Notes: generated from the letters alone by a model not told the origin. 34,262 nt of DNA from Streptomyces sp. AW19M42 (GCA_000470535.1 CBRG010000145.1:1-34262); one strand, 5' to 3'; positions 19,118-25,945 are shown, numbered from the stretch's first letter. A program made the numbers and translations.

Positions 19118-19310
19118 GGAGACGAAGACGTACACAACCATCGACCTGCGCAAGGGGATGGGCGAGATCCTGGACCGGACCCGGATCGCCGGCGAGGCCG
19201 CCGCCATCACCCGCAAGGGAAAGACGGTCGCCTACCTGGTGCCGGCCGAGTGGTTCGAGCAGATGGCCCGCGGGCGCCAGCCACACGAGGACCGACACGA
19301 GGCGGCCTGA
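19116..19310 (+). CDS. Phd/YefM-family antitoxin
   Basis: 64 aa from ATG 19116. METKTYTTIDLRKGMGEILDRTRIAGEAAAITRKGKTVAYLVPAEWFEQM matches the Phd/YefM fold: an N-terminal strand, then a helix and GKTVAYLVP strand that bind operator DNA. The disordered toxin-binding tail is short. There is no clear ribosome site and the start lies inside a palindrome, so a leaderless transcript is likely. It is followed by two tightly packed genes, making a three-gene module. Confidence 0.85.
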   Translation: METKTYTTIDLRKGMGEILDRTRIAGEAAAITRKGKTVAYLVPAEWFEQMARGRQPHEDRHEAA

Positions 19311-19339
19311 CCCACCCGCCATACCAAGGAGCACGAACC

Positions 19340-19705
19340 ATGCCCGCCCACGCACTCCACTTCGATGGTTACGAGGGGGAACCCCTGCGGTTGCCGCCCA
19401 TGCCCGAACGCACGCCTCAGGCACTTCAGTTGGCGATTCAGGAACACACTCCGCACCTCCTCCCGGACTTTGAGGCGCACTGGAAGCGCGTCATCGGCGA
19501 CGCCTTCAACATCACGCCCGTGCCCGCCTTCATGCGCCTGTGGTGGACGCAGTACGCCATCGCGCGGAATCCCGTTCTCGACTCGCACCTTCGCGACCTC
19601 GAAGCCCGCGCCGCCAAGTCCGAGGACCCCGAGGAGTCCCTCCGGCTTCTGGAGGAGTACAGCCGCCTCCGGCACGAAGCCGCTGAGAGGAAGCCCGGAG
19701 AGTGA
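19340..19705 (+). CDS. DUF6247-like helical protein, middle gene of the toxin-antitoxin module
   Basis: 121 aa from ATG 19340, with AGGAG 9 bp upstream. All-helical by appearance: RTPQALQLAIQEHTPHLLPDFEAHWKRVIGDAF, then VPAFMRLWWTQYAIARNPVLDSHLRDL. The helix with an acidic FEAHW and the WW-x-YAIARNP motif recalls actinobacterial DUF6247 proteins, which accompany Phd-like antitoxins. This assignment is from memory of the pattern. It ends with a GTGA overlap onto the next gene, so the two are translationally coupled. It may act as antitoxin or adaptor for the downstream toxin. Confidence 0.7.
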   Translation: MPAHALHFDGYEGEPLRLPPMPERTPQALQLAIQEHTPHLLPDFEAHWKRVIGDAFNITPVPAFMRLWWTQYAIARNPVLDSHLRDLEARAAKSEDPEESLRLLEEYSRLRHEAAERKPGE

Positions 19706-20025
19706 TCGACGAACCACTCCGGCCGCCTTGGCAAATGGACTGGACGAAGCAGGCGCAGCACGACTTCCAGAACATGCCCGCCGAAGGCAGTGACCTGGTC
19801 ATGAGTGCCCGTGCGGAACTGATCACGGCCGAAGACCCGTACTTCCGGGGGATCGACGCCGATGCCTCGCTCCCGCACTGGATGACCGTCCGACCTCTGG
19901 CCTCTACAAGCCCCGGCGGCCCTCACATCGTGGACCTGGCCGGCGGACGCGGCTGGCTCATCTACACCTTCATGCGGCGCGACGCCGATCCCCAGATCGT
20001 CGTCACCGAAGCCTTCTGGGCCTGA
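19702..20025 (+). CDS. RelE/ParE-like toxin candidate
   Basis: 107 aa from GTG 19702, overlapping the previous gene by 4 bp. The sequence MDWTKQAQHDFQNMP at the start and GRGWLIYTFMRRDADPQIVVTEAFW at the end have the strand/helix layout of RelE/ParE-superfamily toxins (a basic helix, then a Tyr/Arg-containing beta sheet). No diagnostic catalytic set is obvious, so it may act as an mRNA interferase or gyrase poison, or be a divergent relative. Third gene of the Phd-like module. Confidence 0.65.
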   Translation: MIDEPLRPPWQMDWTKQAQHDFQNMPAEGSDLVMSARAELITAEDPYFRGIDADASLPHWMTVRPLASTSPGGPHIVDLAGGRGWLIYTFMRRDADPQIVVTEAFWA

Positions 20026-20125
20026 CGTCTGCGCCACCGGAGCGTCTGCAGCACAGGTGGCTTCCGTTCCGTTTCCGTCACCCACTCCAGCGCAGAACCT
20101 CAGACTGATGACCCGCCGTCGACGT

Positions 20126-20172
20126 GCCCCATCCGTGCCCAGCAGAGCGGACAACAGCGGTCAGATACGGCT
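20126..20172 (+). promoter_or_regulatory. Att-associated box (element 4 right end)
   Basis: CGTGCCCAGCAG, AGCGG at 20146 and 20156, then TCAGATACGG. The first AGCGG is exactly 105 bp before the tRNA fragment at 20251. The DNA between box and fragment differs from the other copies. Confidence 0.7.
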
Positions 20173-20250
20173 CTCGGAGACACGGGCTCATCCACCTGCC
20201 CGCTGCAAAACCCCAGCTCAGGCATCCTCTGGCAGCCAAAGAACCGCAGA

Positions 20251-20275
20251 TTCCCAAGCTCAGAGCGCGAGTTCG
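20251..20275 (+). repeat. Truncated tRNA-Gly fragment (first 25 bp of the att copy)
   Basis: Identical to 9294-9318 and then diverges, so the acceptor end and the terminator are missing. Probably a decayed junction between two elements. Confidence 0.9.
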
Positions 20276-20350
20276 GAGCGACAAAAGCCGCACCGATTTC
20301 ATCATGCGAGCTCGACTGTGGGCGTCAGGGGAAGCCACAAGCCCTTCTAT

Positions 20351-20366
20351 GCATACTCCAGTATGC
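20351..20366 (+). promoter_or_regulatory. Palindrome upstream of the VapB-like gene
   Basis: GCATAC-TCCA-GTATGC, perfect, ending 7 bp before ATG 20374. It is likely an operator for the ribbon-helix-helix antitoxin and overlaps TATGCA/TATGCT -10-like sequences; a leaderless start is possible. Confidence 0.6.
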
Positions 20367-20373
20367 TTGCCGT

Positions 20374-20622
20374 ATGTCCTCAACGACTCGCATCACCGTC
20401 ACGCTCCCCAGCGATCAGGTGGCGGAACTCCGCAAGCTCACGGACAACGTCTCCGGCTACGTGGCGGAAGCCGTGGCCCGCCAGATTCGGCACCAGCTCC
20501 TGGGCGATGACCTTCGCCGCCACGAGGAAGAACACGGACACTTCAGCGACGAGGAACTCGCCGACGCCCGTTCGAAGATCTTCGGTGCCGCCGGCTCCTC
20601 CAAGGACGCGGACGCCGCGTGA
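20374..20622 (+). CDS. Ribbon-helix-helix antitoxin (VapB/CopG-like)
   Basis: 82 aa. TRITVTLPSDQVAELRKLTDNVSGYVAEAVARQIRHQLL is a ribbon-helix-helix DNA-binding domain (residues 5-43), followed by an acidic C-terminus (HEEEHGHFSDEEL) suited to binding a toxin. Start ATG 20374 lies 7 bp after a perfect palindrome, its probable operator. It overlaps the PIN gene by 4 bp (GTGA). Together they form a VapBC-type pair. Confidence 0.88.
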   Translation: MSSTTRITVTLPSDQVAELRKLTDNVSGYVAEAVARQIRHQLLGDDLRRHEEEHGHFSDEELADARSKIFGAAGSSKDADAA

Positions 20623-21020
20623 GCGAGCGCGTCGAAACCGTCGTCCTGGACTCGGAAGGGCTCTCCGCCTGGATCGCGCAGGACCGCAAGCTCCTCGCGA
20701 TGCTTCAGGTCTTCCACGACATGGGAGCCGACCTGGTGATCGGGGCGAACACCATCGTGGAAGTCAGCCACCCCCGCACCAACATGCCTCGCCTGAACTG
20801 GGCCCTGTCCCGCATCAAGGTGGAGCCGGTCACTGAGCAGGCGGCGAGAGCAGCGGCTGAGCTCCTCAAGGGCGCCGGACTGCACGGGCACAAGTACGCC
20901 ATCGACGCCACGGTCGCCGAAGTCGCGCTCCGCCAGCCGAAACCCGTCGCCCTCCTGACCTCCGACAGCGACGACATGACCAAGCTCTGCGGCCGCCAGG
21001 TCCGCATCATCCCTCTTTGA
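20619..21020 (+). CDS. PIN-domain toxin (VapC-like)
   Basis: 133 aa from GTG 20619. The PIN acidic residues are visible: Asp in VVLDSEGLS (residue ~11), Glu in IVEVSHP, Asp in YAIDATVAEVA and Asp in LLTSDSDDMTKL. This is the usual four-acid nuclease site. VapC toxins cut tRNA or rRNA when the antitoxin is degraded. The coupled ribbon-helix-helix gene upstream supports the call. It is the only cargo of its ~1-kb att-flanked segment. Confidence 0.9.
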   Translation: MSERVETVVLDSEGLSAWIAQDRKLLAMLQVFHDMGADLVIGANTIVEVSHPRTNMPRLNWALSRIKVEPVTEQAARAAAELLKGAGLHGHKYAIDATVAEVALRQPKPVALLTSDSDDMTKLCGRQVRIIPL

Positions 21021-21079
21021 CGCTCCAGGCCACCCGGAGCATGAACCTCAGCAGGTTCTGGTGCACTGTCGCCACCCGT

Positions 21080-21126
21080 GCCCCATCCGTGCCCAGCGGA
21101 GCGGACAACAGCGGTCATGTACGGCG
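21080..21126 (+). promoter_or_regulatory. Att-associated box (element 5 right end)
   Basis: CGTGCCCAGCGG, AGCGG at 21100 and 21110, then TCATGTACGG. The first of the pair lies exactly 105 bp before the tRNA fragment at 21205. Confidence 0.7.
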
Positions 21127-21204
21127 CCCGGAGACCACTCCAACCGCGCACGTCTCGACCAAACATGCAGGTCAGAGCCAATACGGTCGTTCGAGAACCG
21201 TTGA

Positions 21205-21247
21205 TTCCCAAGCTCAGAGCGCGAGTTCGATCCTCGGCACCCCTCCA
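21205..21247 (+). repeat. tRNA-Gly 3' fragment (att copy, 43 bp, diverged end)
   Basis: The first 30 bp match 9294-9323; the acceptor part carries three substitutions and one deletion. The terminator that follows is different from the other copies, so this is an older junction. Confidence 0.93.
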
Positions 21248-21251
21248 TGAC

Positions 21252-21280
21252 AGAGGCCCAGGTCGTCGACCTGGGCCTCT
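21252..21280. terminator. Perfect hairpin after the last att copy
   Basis: AGAGGCCCAGGTC-GTC-GACCTGGGCCTCT, a 13-bp stem followed by ATCGTTG. It separates the att copy from the convergent integrase remnant. Confidence 0.9.
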
Positions 21281-21288
21281 ATCGTTGT

Positions 21289-21475
21289 CTAGACCTGTTC
21301 AGGAACCGCGCGCCACCTCTGCACCACGTCGCCCTTGCTGCTGCTGGTCGCACCGCTTCTCGCGGTAGCCCGCACCATCCGGTCCAGCCCGTCGGCAACC
21401 TCCCGCTGCCGCTCGTGGTCCGAATGCTGATAGATCAGCGCGGCTCTCTCACTGGATTGCTGCTGGGCCACACCC
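21289..21475 (-). pseudogene. C-terminal remnant of a tyrosine-recombinase integrase
   Basis: The minus-strand frame ending at TAG 21289 reads SSERAALIYQHSDHERQREVADGLDRMVRA. This is the characteristic end of actinomycete phage/ICE tyrosine integrases, where GHSS.RAALIYQH follows the catalytic His and contains the nucleophile Tyr. Upstream of it (beyond about 21465) homology stops in Pro/Arg-rich sequence, so the rest of the gene is lost. The 3' end points to the att copy at 21205-21247, separated by a hairpin, as expected for int convergent to its att site. The remaining 137 bp to 21612 hold nothing else recognised. Confidence 0.75.
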
Positions 21476-21612
21476 GGTCGCGCCGGCCGTGGGGGCCGGC
21501 GCTTCCGACGCGTCGGTGTCGGACCACCGCCGTGTGCCACTCGTTCGGCGCCTCCGCAGTGCCCGAAGCGCGCGATTACGGGGACGTGCTCAGGTGGCCG
21601 TCGTGCCTCGGG

Positions 21613-22722
21613 TCAGAACGCCGAGGTGTAGGCGGCGAAGAAGGGCGTCTTCACCGGCGCACCGGCGGGGTTGAAGCACGCCACATAGAGCTCGACGGAA
21701 CCACTGGTCCTGCCCCAGGGCCTGTACAGACCGCAGTAGTCGGCGCTGCGCCCGTAAGCGGTGACGTGGGCGGTGTCCGACGGGACGGCCACCGACGGCA
21801 TGGTGACGGTGAAGGGCGCTCCCGAGCCACCGAGGCTGTTGGTGGCTCCGCTGGAGTTGTAGTTGGTCAGGGCGGGCAGCGACCCGTTGTACCAGAGATA
21901 CCCGAAGGACTTCGGCGGAAAGGCCGGCCCGTGTACCGCTCGCAGATAGGAGTAACTCAGAGTCCACTCGGTGTCGTACGGCTTGTTGGACGCGTCGTAG
22001 CAGGCAACGATCACGGTCTGGCCCGCCGTCCCCGGTGTCCAGTCTGACACCTTGCACCGCGCTCCCTGCCGCGGGTCGACCGCGGTGACCTGGAGATCGC
22101 CCGCGTAGCCGGCCAGCCCGAGAGACGGAAGCCACGCCTTCCAGATGCCCGTCGAGCCCTTGCTCACCGCGTTGGTGGAGCCCGCGGAGTTGTACTGGGT
22201 GAGTACGGTGCCGCTGCTGTCCGAATTCAGGTAGCCGTATGAGCCGGAGGGCGTGGCGGGCAAGCCGCTGCTGCTCGTGTAGAGGACCGTGAAGGTGGAG
22301 TTGTCCGGTGCGCCGCTGGGGAGGTAGCAGTTCACGTACACGTCCTGACCAGGTCCCACGGTCTTCCAGTCGGCGATCTGGCACCAGTGGGCACTGCTGT
22401 TCACCGCGGTGGCGTGGGCGATGCCACCCGGTCCGCCGATCTGCGGGAAGTGCACTACGTACGAGCCGAGACCGATCTGGTCAACCTTGACGGGATTGGC
22501 GGAAGGTGAGGCCCAACTGCCCCACTGCCGAGAGGGGTCGGGCGCGTAGCCGGGGGGCGGAGTGGCGTTGTCCAGGTACGCGAAGCCCCAGCGGTCGGGT
22601 ACGGCGGCGTGTGCCGGGCCGGCTGCGGGAAGAGCGGCGGCGAGAAGAGCGGCCACCATACCCAGAACGAGCATCGCGGCCCGGACGGGTCTGCTCGTCA
22701 GACGTGAGGTGCGGACGTGCAT
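21613..22722 (-). CDS. Secreted protein with three tandem ~100-aa repeats
   Basis: 369 aa from ATG 22722, with AGGAGG 9 bp upstream. Sec signal peptide: basic start, LVLGMVAALLAAALPAAG core, cleavage after AHA. The mature protein has three related modules, each with an aromatic opener (RWGFAYLDN, SYGYLNSDS, SFGYLWYNG), a cysteine pair (WCQIADWK...VNCY, RCKVSDWT...VACY, YCGLYRPW...VACF) and an ending like TFTVLYTSS/EWTLSYSYL/PFFAAYTSA. The paired cysteines may form one disulfide per repeat. No enzyme motif is seen, and a cell-surface or extracellular role is likely. It is monocistronic, and the family is unrecognised. Confidence 0.8.
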   Translation of the reverse strand: MHVRTSRLTSRPVRAAMLVLGMVAALLAAALPAAGPAHAAVPDRWGFAYLDNATPPPGYAPDPSRQWGSWASPSANPVKVDQIGLGSYVVHFPQIGGPGGIAHATAVNSSAHWCQIADWKTVGPGQDVYVNCYLPSGAPDNSTFTVLYTSSSGLPATPSGSYGYLNSDSSGTVLTQYNSAGSTNAVSKGSTGIWKAWLPSLGLAGYAGDLQVTAVDPRQGARCKVSDWTPGTAGQTVIVACYDASNKPYDTEWTLSYSYLRAVHGPAFPPKSFGYLWYNGSLPALTNYNSSGATNSLGGSGAPFTVTMPSVAVPSDTAHVTAYGRSADYCGLYRPWGRTSGSVELYVACFNPAGAPVKTPFFAAYTSAF

Positions 22723-23669
22723 GGGCGTGCCTCCTGTTGATGAGGTCGGTACTGCCTGCGCGATCCGGTGCTTGAGTGCGATTGCCCGACACGTGCCGCG
22801 GGGGCTCGGGCTCAGCCCTCCTGTGGCTTGACAGAACGGCAGGGCTTGCGCCCCGACGGCGTGCCGTGGGTTCGAAATCCGATTCTCACTGTCCCAGAAG
22901 TACAGCCCGGCTGAACGCCGTCGGTCAGCCGTTTCGGTGCTCGCCTCACCTGTCACTGGGGCGCAGAGGCCCGCTCGGTGCGCAGCGCGGACCAGCAGCT
23001 ACGGCCGCTGCCATGCCAACTGCTCTTTCTTCTCACCCCTCCCACCTCAACTGCCTCTGCGCACACCGCAGCAGGGCCTGTCCGGAACTCGCCTGCACCC
23101 GTTCGACGACTCCACAGCAACCGCCGCCGCCCCACTCCTCCAGCCGGGCCGGGCCTCTCCCCCGGTCCGGGTCCGGACCCGCGACCAGCAGCCGTTCCGC
23201 TACGTGCTGCACAAAGGAGCGGCAGGTCCAGTACGTCGGCCGAGGCCCTCCCGTCGGGCTGTGGCCCACACTGCGCACACTGCGTCCGGTCAGAGCCAGG
23301 AGTCCCAGGTGCCGTACACCGTCGACCGCGTCACGGCCTCGGCACCCGAGGCGTCGAGCCGTACGACGGCAGTCACCCAGTCGTACGAGGGGTTGCCGCG
23401 TCGGGCCGGTGCGCTCAGGCGCGTGGGTGACGGTCAGCGGAGCCGACCCCGCGTCGTCGGCGGGTGCGGTGTCCTGAGGCTGGGGGCCTCGCTTCGTCGG
23501 CCGGGGAGCGGCCCCTGTCGGCCGCATGCGCCCCACGGGCACCGGCTGTGGCGGTTGGCCTCTCATGTCTCTCGCGTCTCTCGCGTCTCCCGTGTCTCTC
23601 GGTCTCTCACAAAGAGCCGCCGGGACCGCGCCTGGAGGCGCTCAGTCGTGGGGTGGCATAGCGTTTCCC
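22723..23669. other. Gene-poor region with two possible relics
   Basis: Nearly 950 bp without a convincing gene. At about 22842-22893 the sequence resembles the 3' half of a class II tRNA: a GGGC-TTGC-GCCC hairpin, a CGGC-GT-GCCG variable-arm hairpin, then GGGTTCGAAATCC in T-arm position, but the acceptor strand does not fit. At 23253-23283 the DNA repeats part of the 115-aa gene at 17710 (VGLWPTLRTL in translation). Both suggest old insertions. A tandem repeat follows at 23567. Confidence 0.45.
23567..23610 (+). repeat. 9-bp tandem repeat, about 4.5 copies
   Basis: Unit GTCTCTCGC: two exact copies (23567, 23576), then GTCTCCCGT, GTCTCTCGG and a partial copy. It ends 60 bp before the phosphatase start. 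Its role is unknown; it may vary in copy number. Confidence 0.7.
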
Positions 23670-25484
23670 ATGACAGGCCGGGGCCGACAGTGGATACGGG
23701 ACGGCGGATCAGCGGTGGAGCAGCACGAGGGCAGAGCTTCACGTCAGGCGGATGACGGATGGTGGTCAGGCCGTCTGCACGAGCTCTGGCGCGTCGCCGA
23801 AACGGCCGAGGACGTGACGGGGCTGGCCGATTCCCTCTACGACATGCTGCTCCGTATGCCCGGCGTGCTGGCCGTCGTGGGTGCCCGCTGGAGCGGCGGG
23901 CTGCTGCACTATCTGCGCAGTGTCACCTTGGCGGAGCCGACGTCATCGCTCATGGAAATCGAACGGAATTACGGCGAATCCGGCGCCGCCGCGGCTCCGG
24001 AAGGTGATCCGACCGTCACGGTTCACGAGGTGTCGGGGGTGGACGACGCCATGCCGTATGTCCAGGTGCTGGCGGCAGCCGGCGCGCGGAGCTTCGCCGA
24101 GTGTGCCGTACCACAGGGGCAGGGAAGCTGGGCCTCGTTCATGGTCGGCACCGCGGGCAGGGAGACCATTGATGTGACGCTGCGGACCCGGTTGAAGCAG
24201 GTGGCCGAGGTCGCCATGGTCTCGGACAGGCGCATCACGGCGCGGCGTGCCGACGAGGTGCGTCAGGTGAGTGACGCCTTCCTGGCGGAGGCGTCGTTGC
24301 AGATGGATTCGAGCCTCGATGTGAAGAGCACCGTGCGGCGGGTGGCTCGCACGGCCGTTCCCGCCATCGCCGAGGGGTGCGTCCTGCATCTGTGTCTTCC
24401 CGAGGGACTGAAACCCGTGTCCTTCGCGCACATGGACGCCGGGGAGCAGCAGTGGCTCGGCAAGGTCGCGGCCGAGGACACCTGGCTGACGGAGGTGCTG
24501 CGGCAGGTGCTCGACAGCGGGCAGGCACTGGTGCTGAAGGGTGAGGAGCTGCGCGGAGGGCCCTTCGGGCCCGCCTCGTCCGGGGCGGGCCGCGCCGTGC
24601 GGGCGATCAGTGTGAACCCGCTCAACGCCCGGGGCCGGGTTCTGGGCACCCTGACGTTTCTCTACCATCGGGCGGTCGTGGCCGAAGGGGCCTCGCAGTT
24701 CCTTGCGGGTCTGGCCGACCGGGCCGCGTTGGCCATCGACAGCAGCACCCTGCACGAACAGCGGCGCCGCCACGTGGTCTCTCTCCAGCGGCATCTGCTC
24801 CCGCGAGAGCTGCCGCGGATTCCGGGGCTCACACTGAGTTCCGCGTACGAAGTGGGTGACGTCTCGCTCGATGTGGGCGGTGACTTCTACGACGCCGTCC
24901 CGGGGACTCAGAGTGGTGTGACCGTCCTCATCGGTGACGTCTGCGGTCGCGGGGCGGAGGCGGCGGCCCTGACGGGTCTGGCCCGCCACACCCTGCGCAC
25001 CCTGTTCGAGGACGGCAGTACGCCCGAGCACGCGCTGAAACGACTGAATCAAGCCCTGGTCAGGGAAGGCACCCGCTTCGTGACGGCGCTCGTAGCGGTA
25101 CTGGTACCGGACGGAGAGGGGTTTCGTGTGCGCTACTGGAGTGCCGGGCATCCGGCGCCCCTGCTGCGGCGTGAGGACGGCACCGTGGAGGAGCTCGTCG
25201 CCCACGGGGATCTGCTGGGCGTGCTGGAGGACATCGAGTACGGGTCCGGGTCTGTGCGCCTGGCGCCGGGGGACGCGCTGGTGATGTTCACCGACGGGGT
25301 GACCGAGGCGAGGGCGGCCGACGGGACGTTCTTCGAATCGCGCCTGCGGGACGAGGTGGCGCGGCAGGGTGCCGGTGAGGCCCACGGATTCGCCGAGCGG
25401 CTGGCGGAGGCTGTCGTGGAATTCCGGGCGACGGGCGCCGACGACATCGCCGTGCTCGTCGCACACGCGGAGTCCACAAAATGA
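23670..25484 (+). CDS. SpoIIE-type PP2C phosphatase with GAF domain
   Basis: 604 aa from ATG 23670; the ribosome site is weak, and GTG 23715 is an alternative. Residues ~200-370 are GAF-like. The C-terminal ~230 residues are a PPM/SpoIIE phosphatase: HLLPRELPRIPGLTLSSAYEVG, DVGGDFYDAV and LIGDVCGRGAEAAALTG carry the metal-binding Asp residues, with MFTDGVTEAR and GADDIAVLV later. It likely dephosphorylates an anti-anti-sigma protein in partner switching, though no such gene is in the window. It overlaps the response regulator gene by 4 bp (ATGA), so the two are coupled and form one output unit facing the phytochrome kinase. Confidence 0.9.
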   Translation: MTGRGRQWIRDGGSAVEQHEGRASRQADDGWWSGRLHELWRVAETAEDVTGLADSLYDMLLRMPGVLAVVGARWSGGLLHYLRSVTLAEPTSSLMEIERNYGESGAAAAPEGDPTVTVHEVSGVDDAMPYVQVLAAAGARSFAECAVPQGQGSWASFMVGTAGRETIDVTLRTRLKQVAEVAMVSDRRITARRADEVRQVSDAFLAEASLQMDSSLDVKSTVRRVARTAVPAIAEGCVLHLCLPEGLKPVSFAHMDAGEQQWLGKVAAEDTWLTEVLRQVLDSGQALVLKGEELRGGPFGPASSGAGRAVRAISVNPLNARGRVLGTLTFLYHRAVVAEGASQFLAGLADRAALAIDSSTLHEQRRRHVVSLQRHLLPRELPRIPGLTLSSAYEVGDVSLDVGGDFYDAVPGTQSGVTVLIGDVCGRGAEAAALTGLARHTLRTLFEDGSTPEHALKRLNQALVREGTRFVTALVAVLVPDGEGFRVRYWSAGHPAPLLRREDGTVEELVAHGDLLGVLEDIEYGSGSVRLAPGDALVMFTDGVTEARAADGTFFESRLRDEVARQGAGEAHGFAERLAEAVVEFRATGADDIAVLVAHAESTK

Positions 25485-25945
25485 GCGGCGCCGCCGGGGA
25501 GCAGAGGATCGATCACGACCTCGTCTGGGTGGTCGAGGATTCGCCCGAGGACGCCGAGGCCATTGCGCGGGCGCTCCGTCGCACCCATCCGGGTCTGGCT
25601 CTGGACTTCACCGACCGGGGGACGGGATTCGTCGAGCGGTTGCTGGATGCCGCCCGCCGGCCGGGGCTCGTTCTGCTGGACCTGAAGCTGCCCGGTCCCA
25701 GTGGGGCCGAGGTGCTGCGGTCGATCCGCTCCCGGCCCGAACTGGACGGCGTGGCCGTCGTCGCCTTCACCTCGTCCACCGGGCCGGACGAGGTGGACAC
25801 GACCTATGCGGCGGGCGCCGACAGCTACATCTACAAGCCGGTCAACTTCGAACTCTTCAGCGCGGTGCTGAAGGGGGCTGTCGACTACTGGCAGAGAAAG
25901 GCGAAGGGCGGGGACGAGGGCCCTGCCGCTCAGCCTCCCTCCTGA
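25481..25945 (+). CDS. Single-domain response regulator (Rcp1-like)
   Basis: 154 aa, receiver domain only: acidic pocket WVVEDS (E19, D20), phospho-acceptor D67 in LVLLDLKLPG, conserved FTSST and YIYKPV Lys. There is no output domain. Free-standing receivers of this type usually serve phytochrome kinases. Start ATG 25481 overlaps the phosphatase stop, and its 3' end overlaps the convergent phytochrome gene by 16 bp. The likely circuit is kinase to this receiver, with the phosphatase acting downstream or in parallel (inferred). Confidence 0.9.
   Translation: MSGAAGEQRIDHDLVWVVEDSPEDAEAIARALRRTHPGLALDFTDRGTGFVERLLDAARRPGLVLLDLKLPGPSGAEVLRSIRSRPELDGVAVVAFTSSTGPDEVDTTYAAGADSYIYKPVNFELFSAVLKGAVDYWQRKAKGGDEGPAAQPPS

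Larger units (their letters stand above)
9264..21247 (+). mobile_element. Tandem array of att-flanked, integrase-less elements at tRNA-Gly
   Basis: The 44-bp tRNA 3' segment (9294-9337) recurs in direct orientation at 16346-16389 (one mismatch), 18911-18954 (perfect), 20251-20275 (first 25 bp, perfect) and 21205-21247 (diverged at its end). A shorter trace lies at 11681-11692. These divide 12 kb into five segments of about 2.3, 4.7, 2.6, 1.3 and 1.0 kb. Terminator sequences after the tRNA and after three copies (11693, 16390, 18955) are nearly the same, and a conserved box precedes four copies at fixed distance. No segment inside the array has a recognisable integrase. The picture fits accretion of cis-mobilizable elements (CIMEs) whose cargo is conflict or toxin-antitoxin modules. 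Copy identity is seen; mobility is inferred. Confidence 0.8.

Noticed and set aside
18639..21211. Minus-strand frames sharing the peptide TAVVRSAGHGWG at three places
   Set aside because: The shared peptide is only the translation of the repeated att-associated box; the frames have no common start, length or other similarity, so I treat the DNA box as the signal.
23943..25466. 507-codon frame opposite the SpoIIE-type phosphatase
   Set aside because: Antisense shadow; the plus strand carries clear phosphatase motifs.
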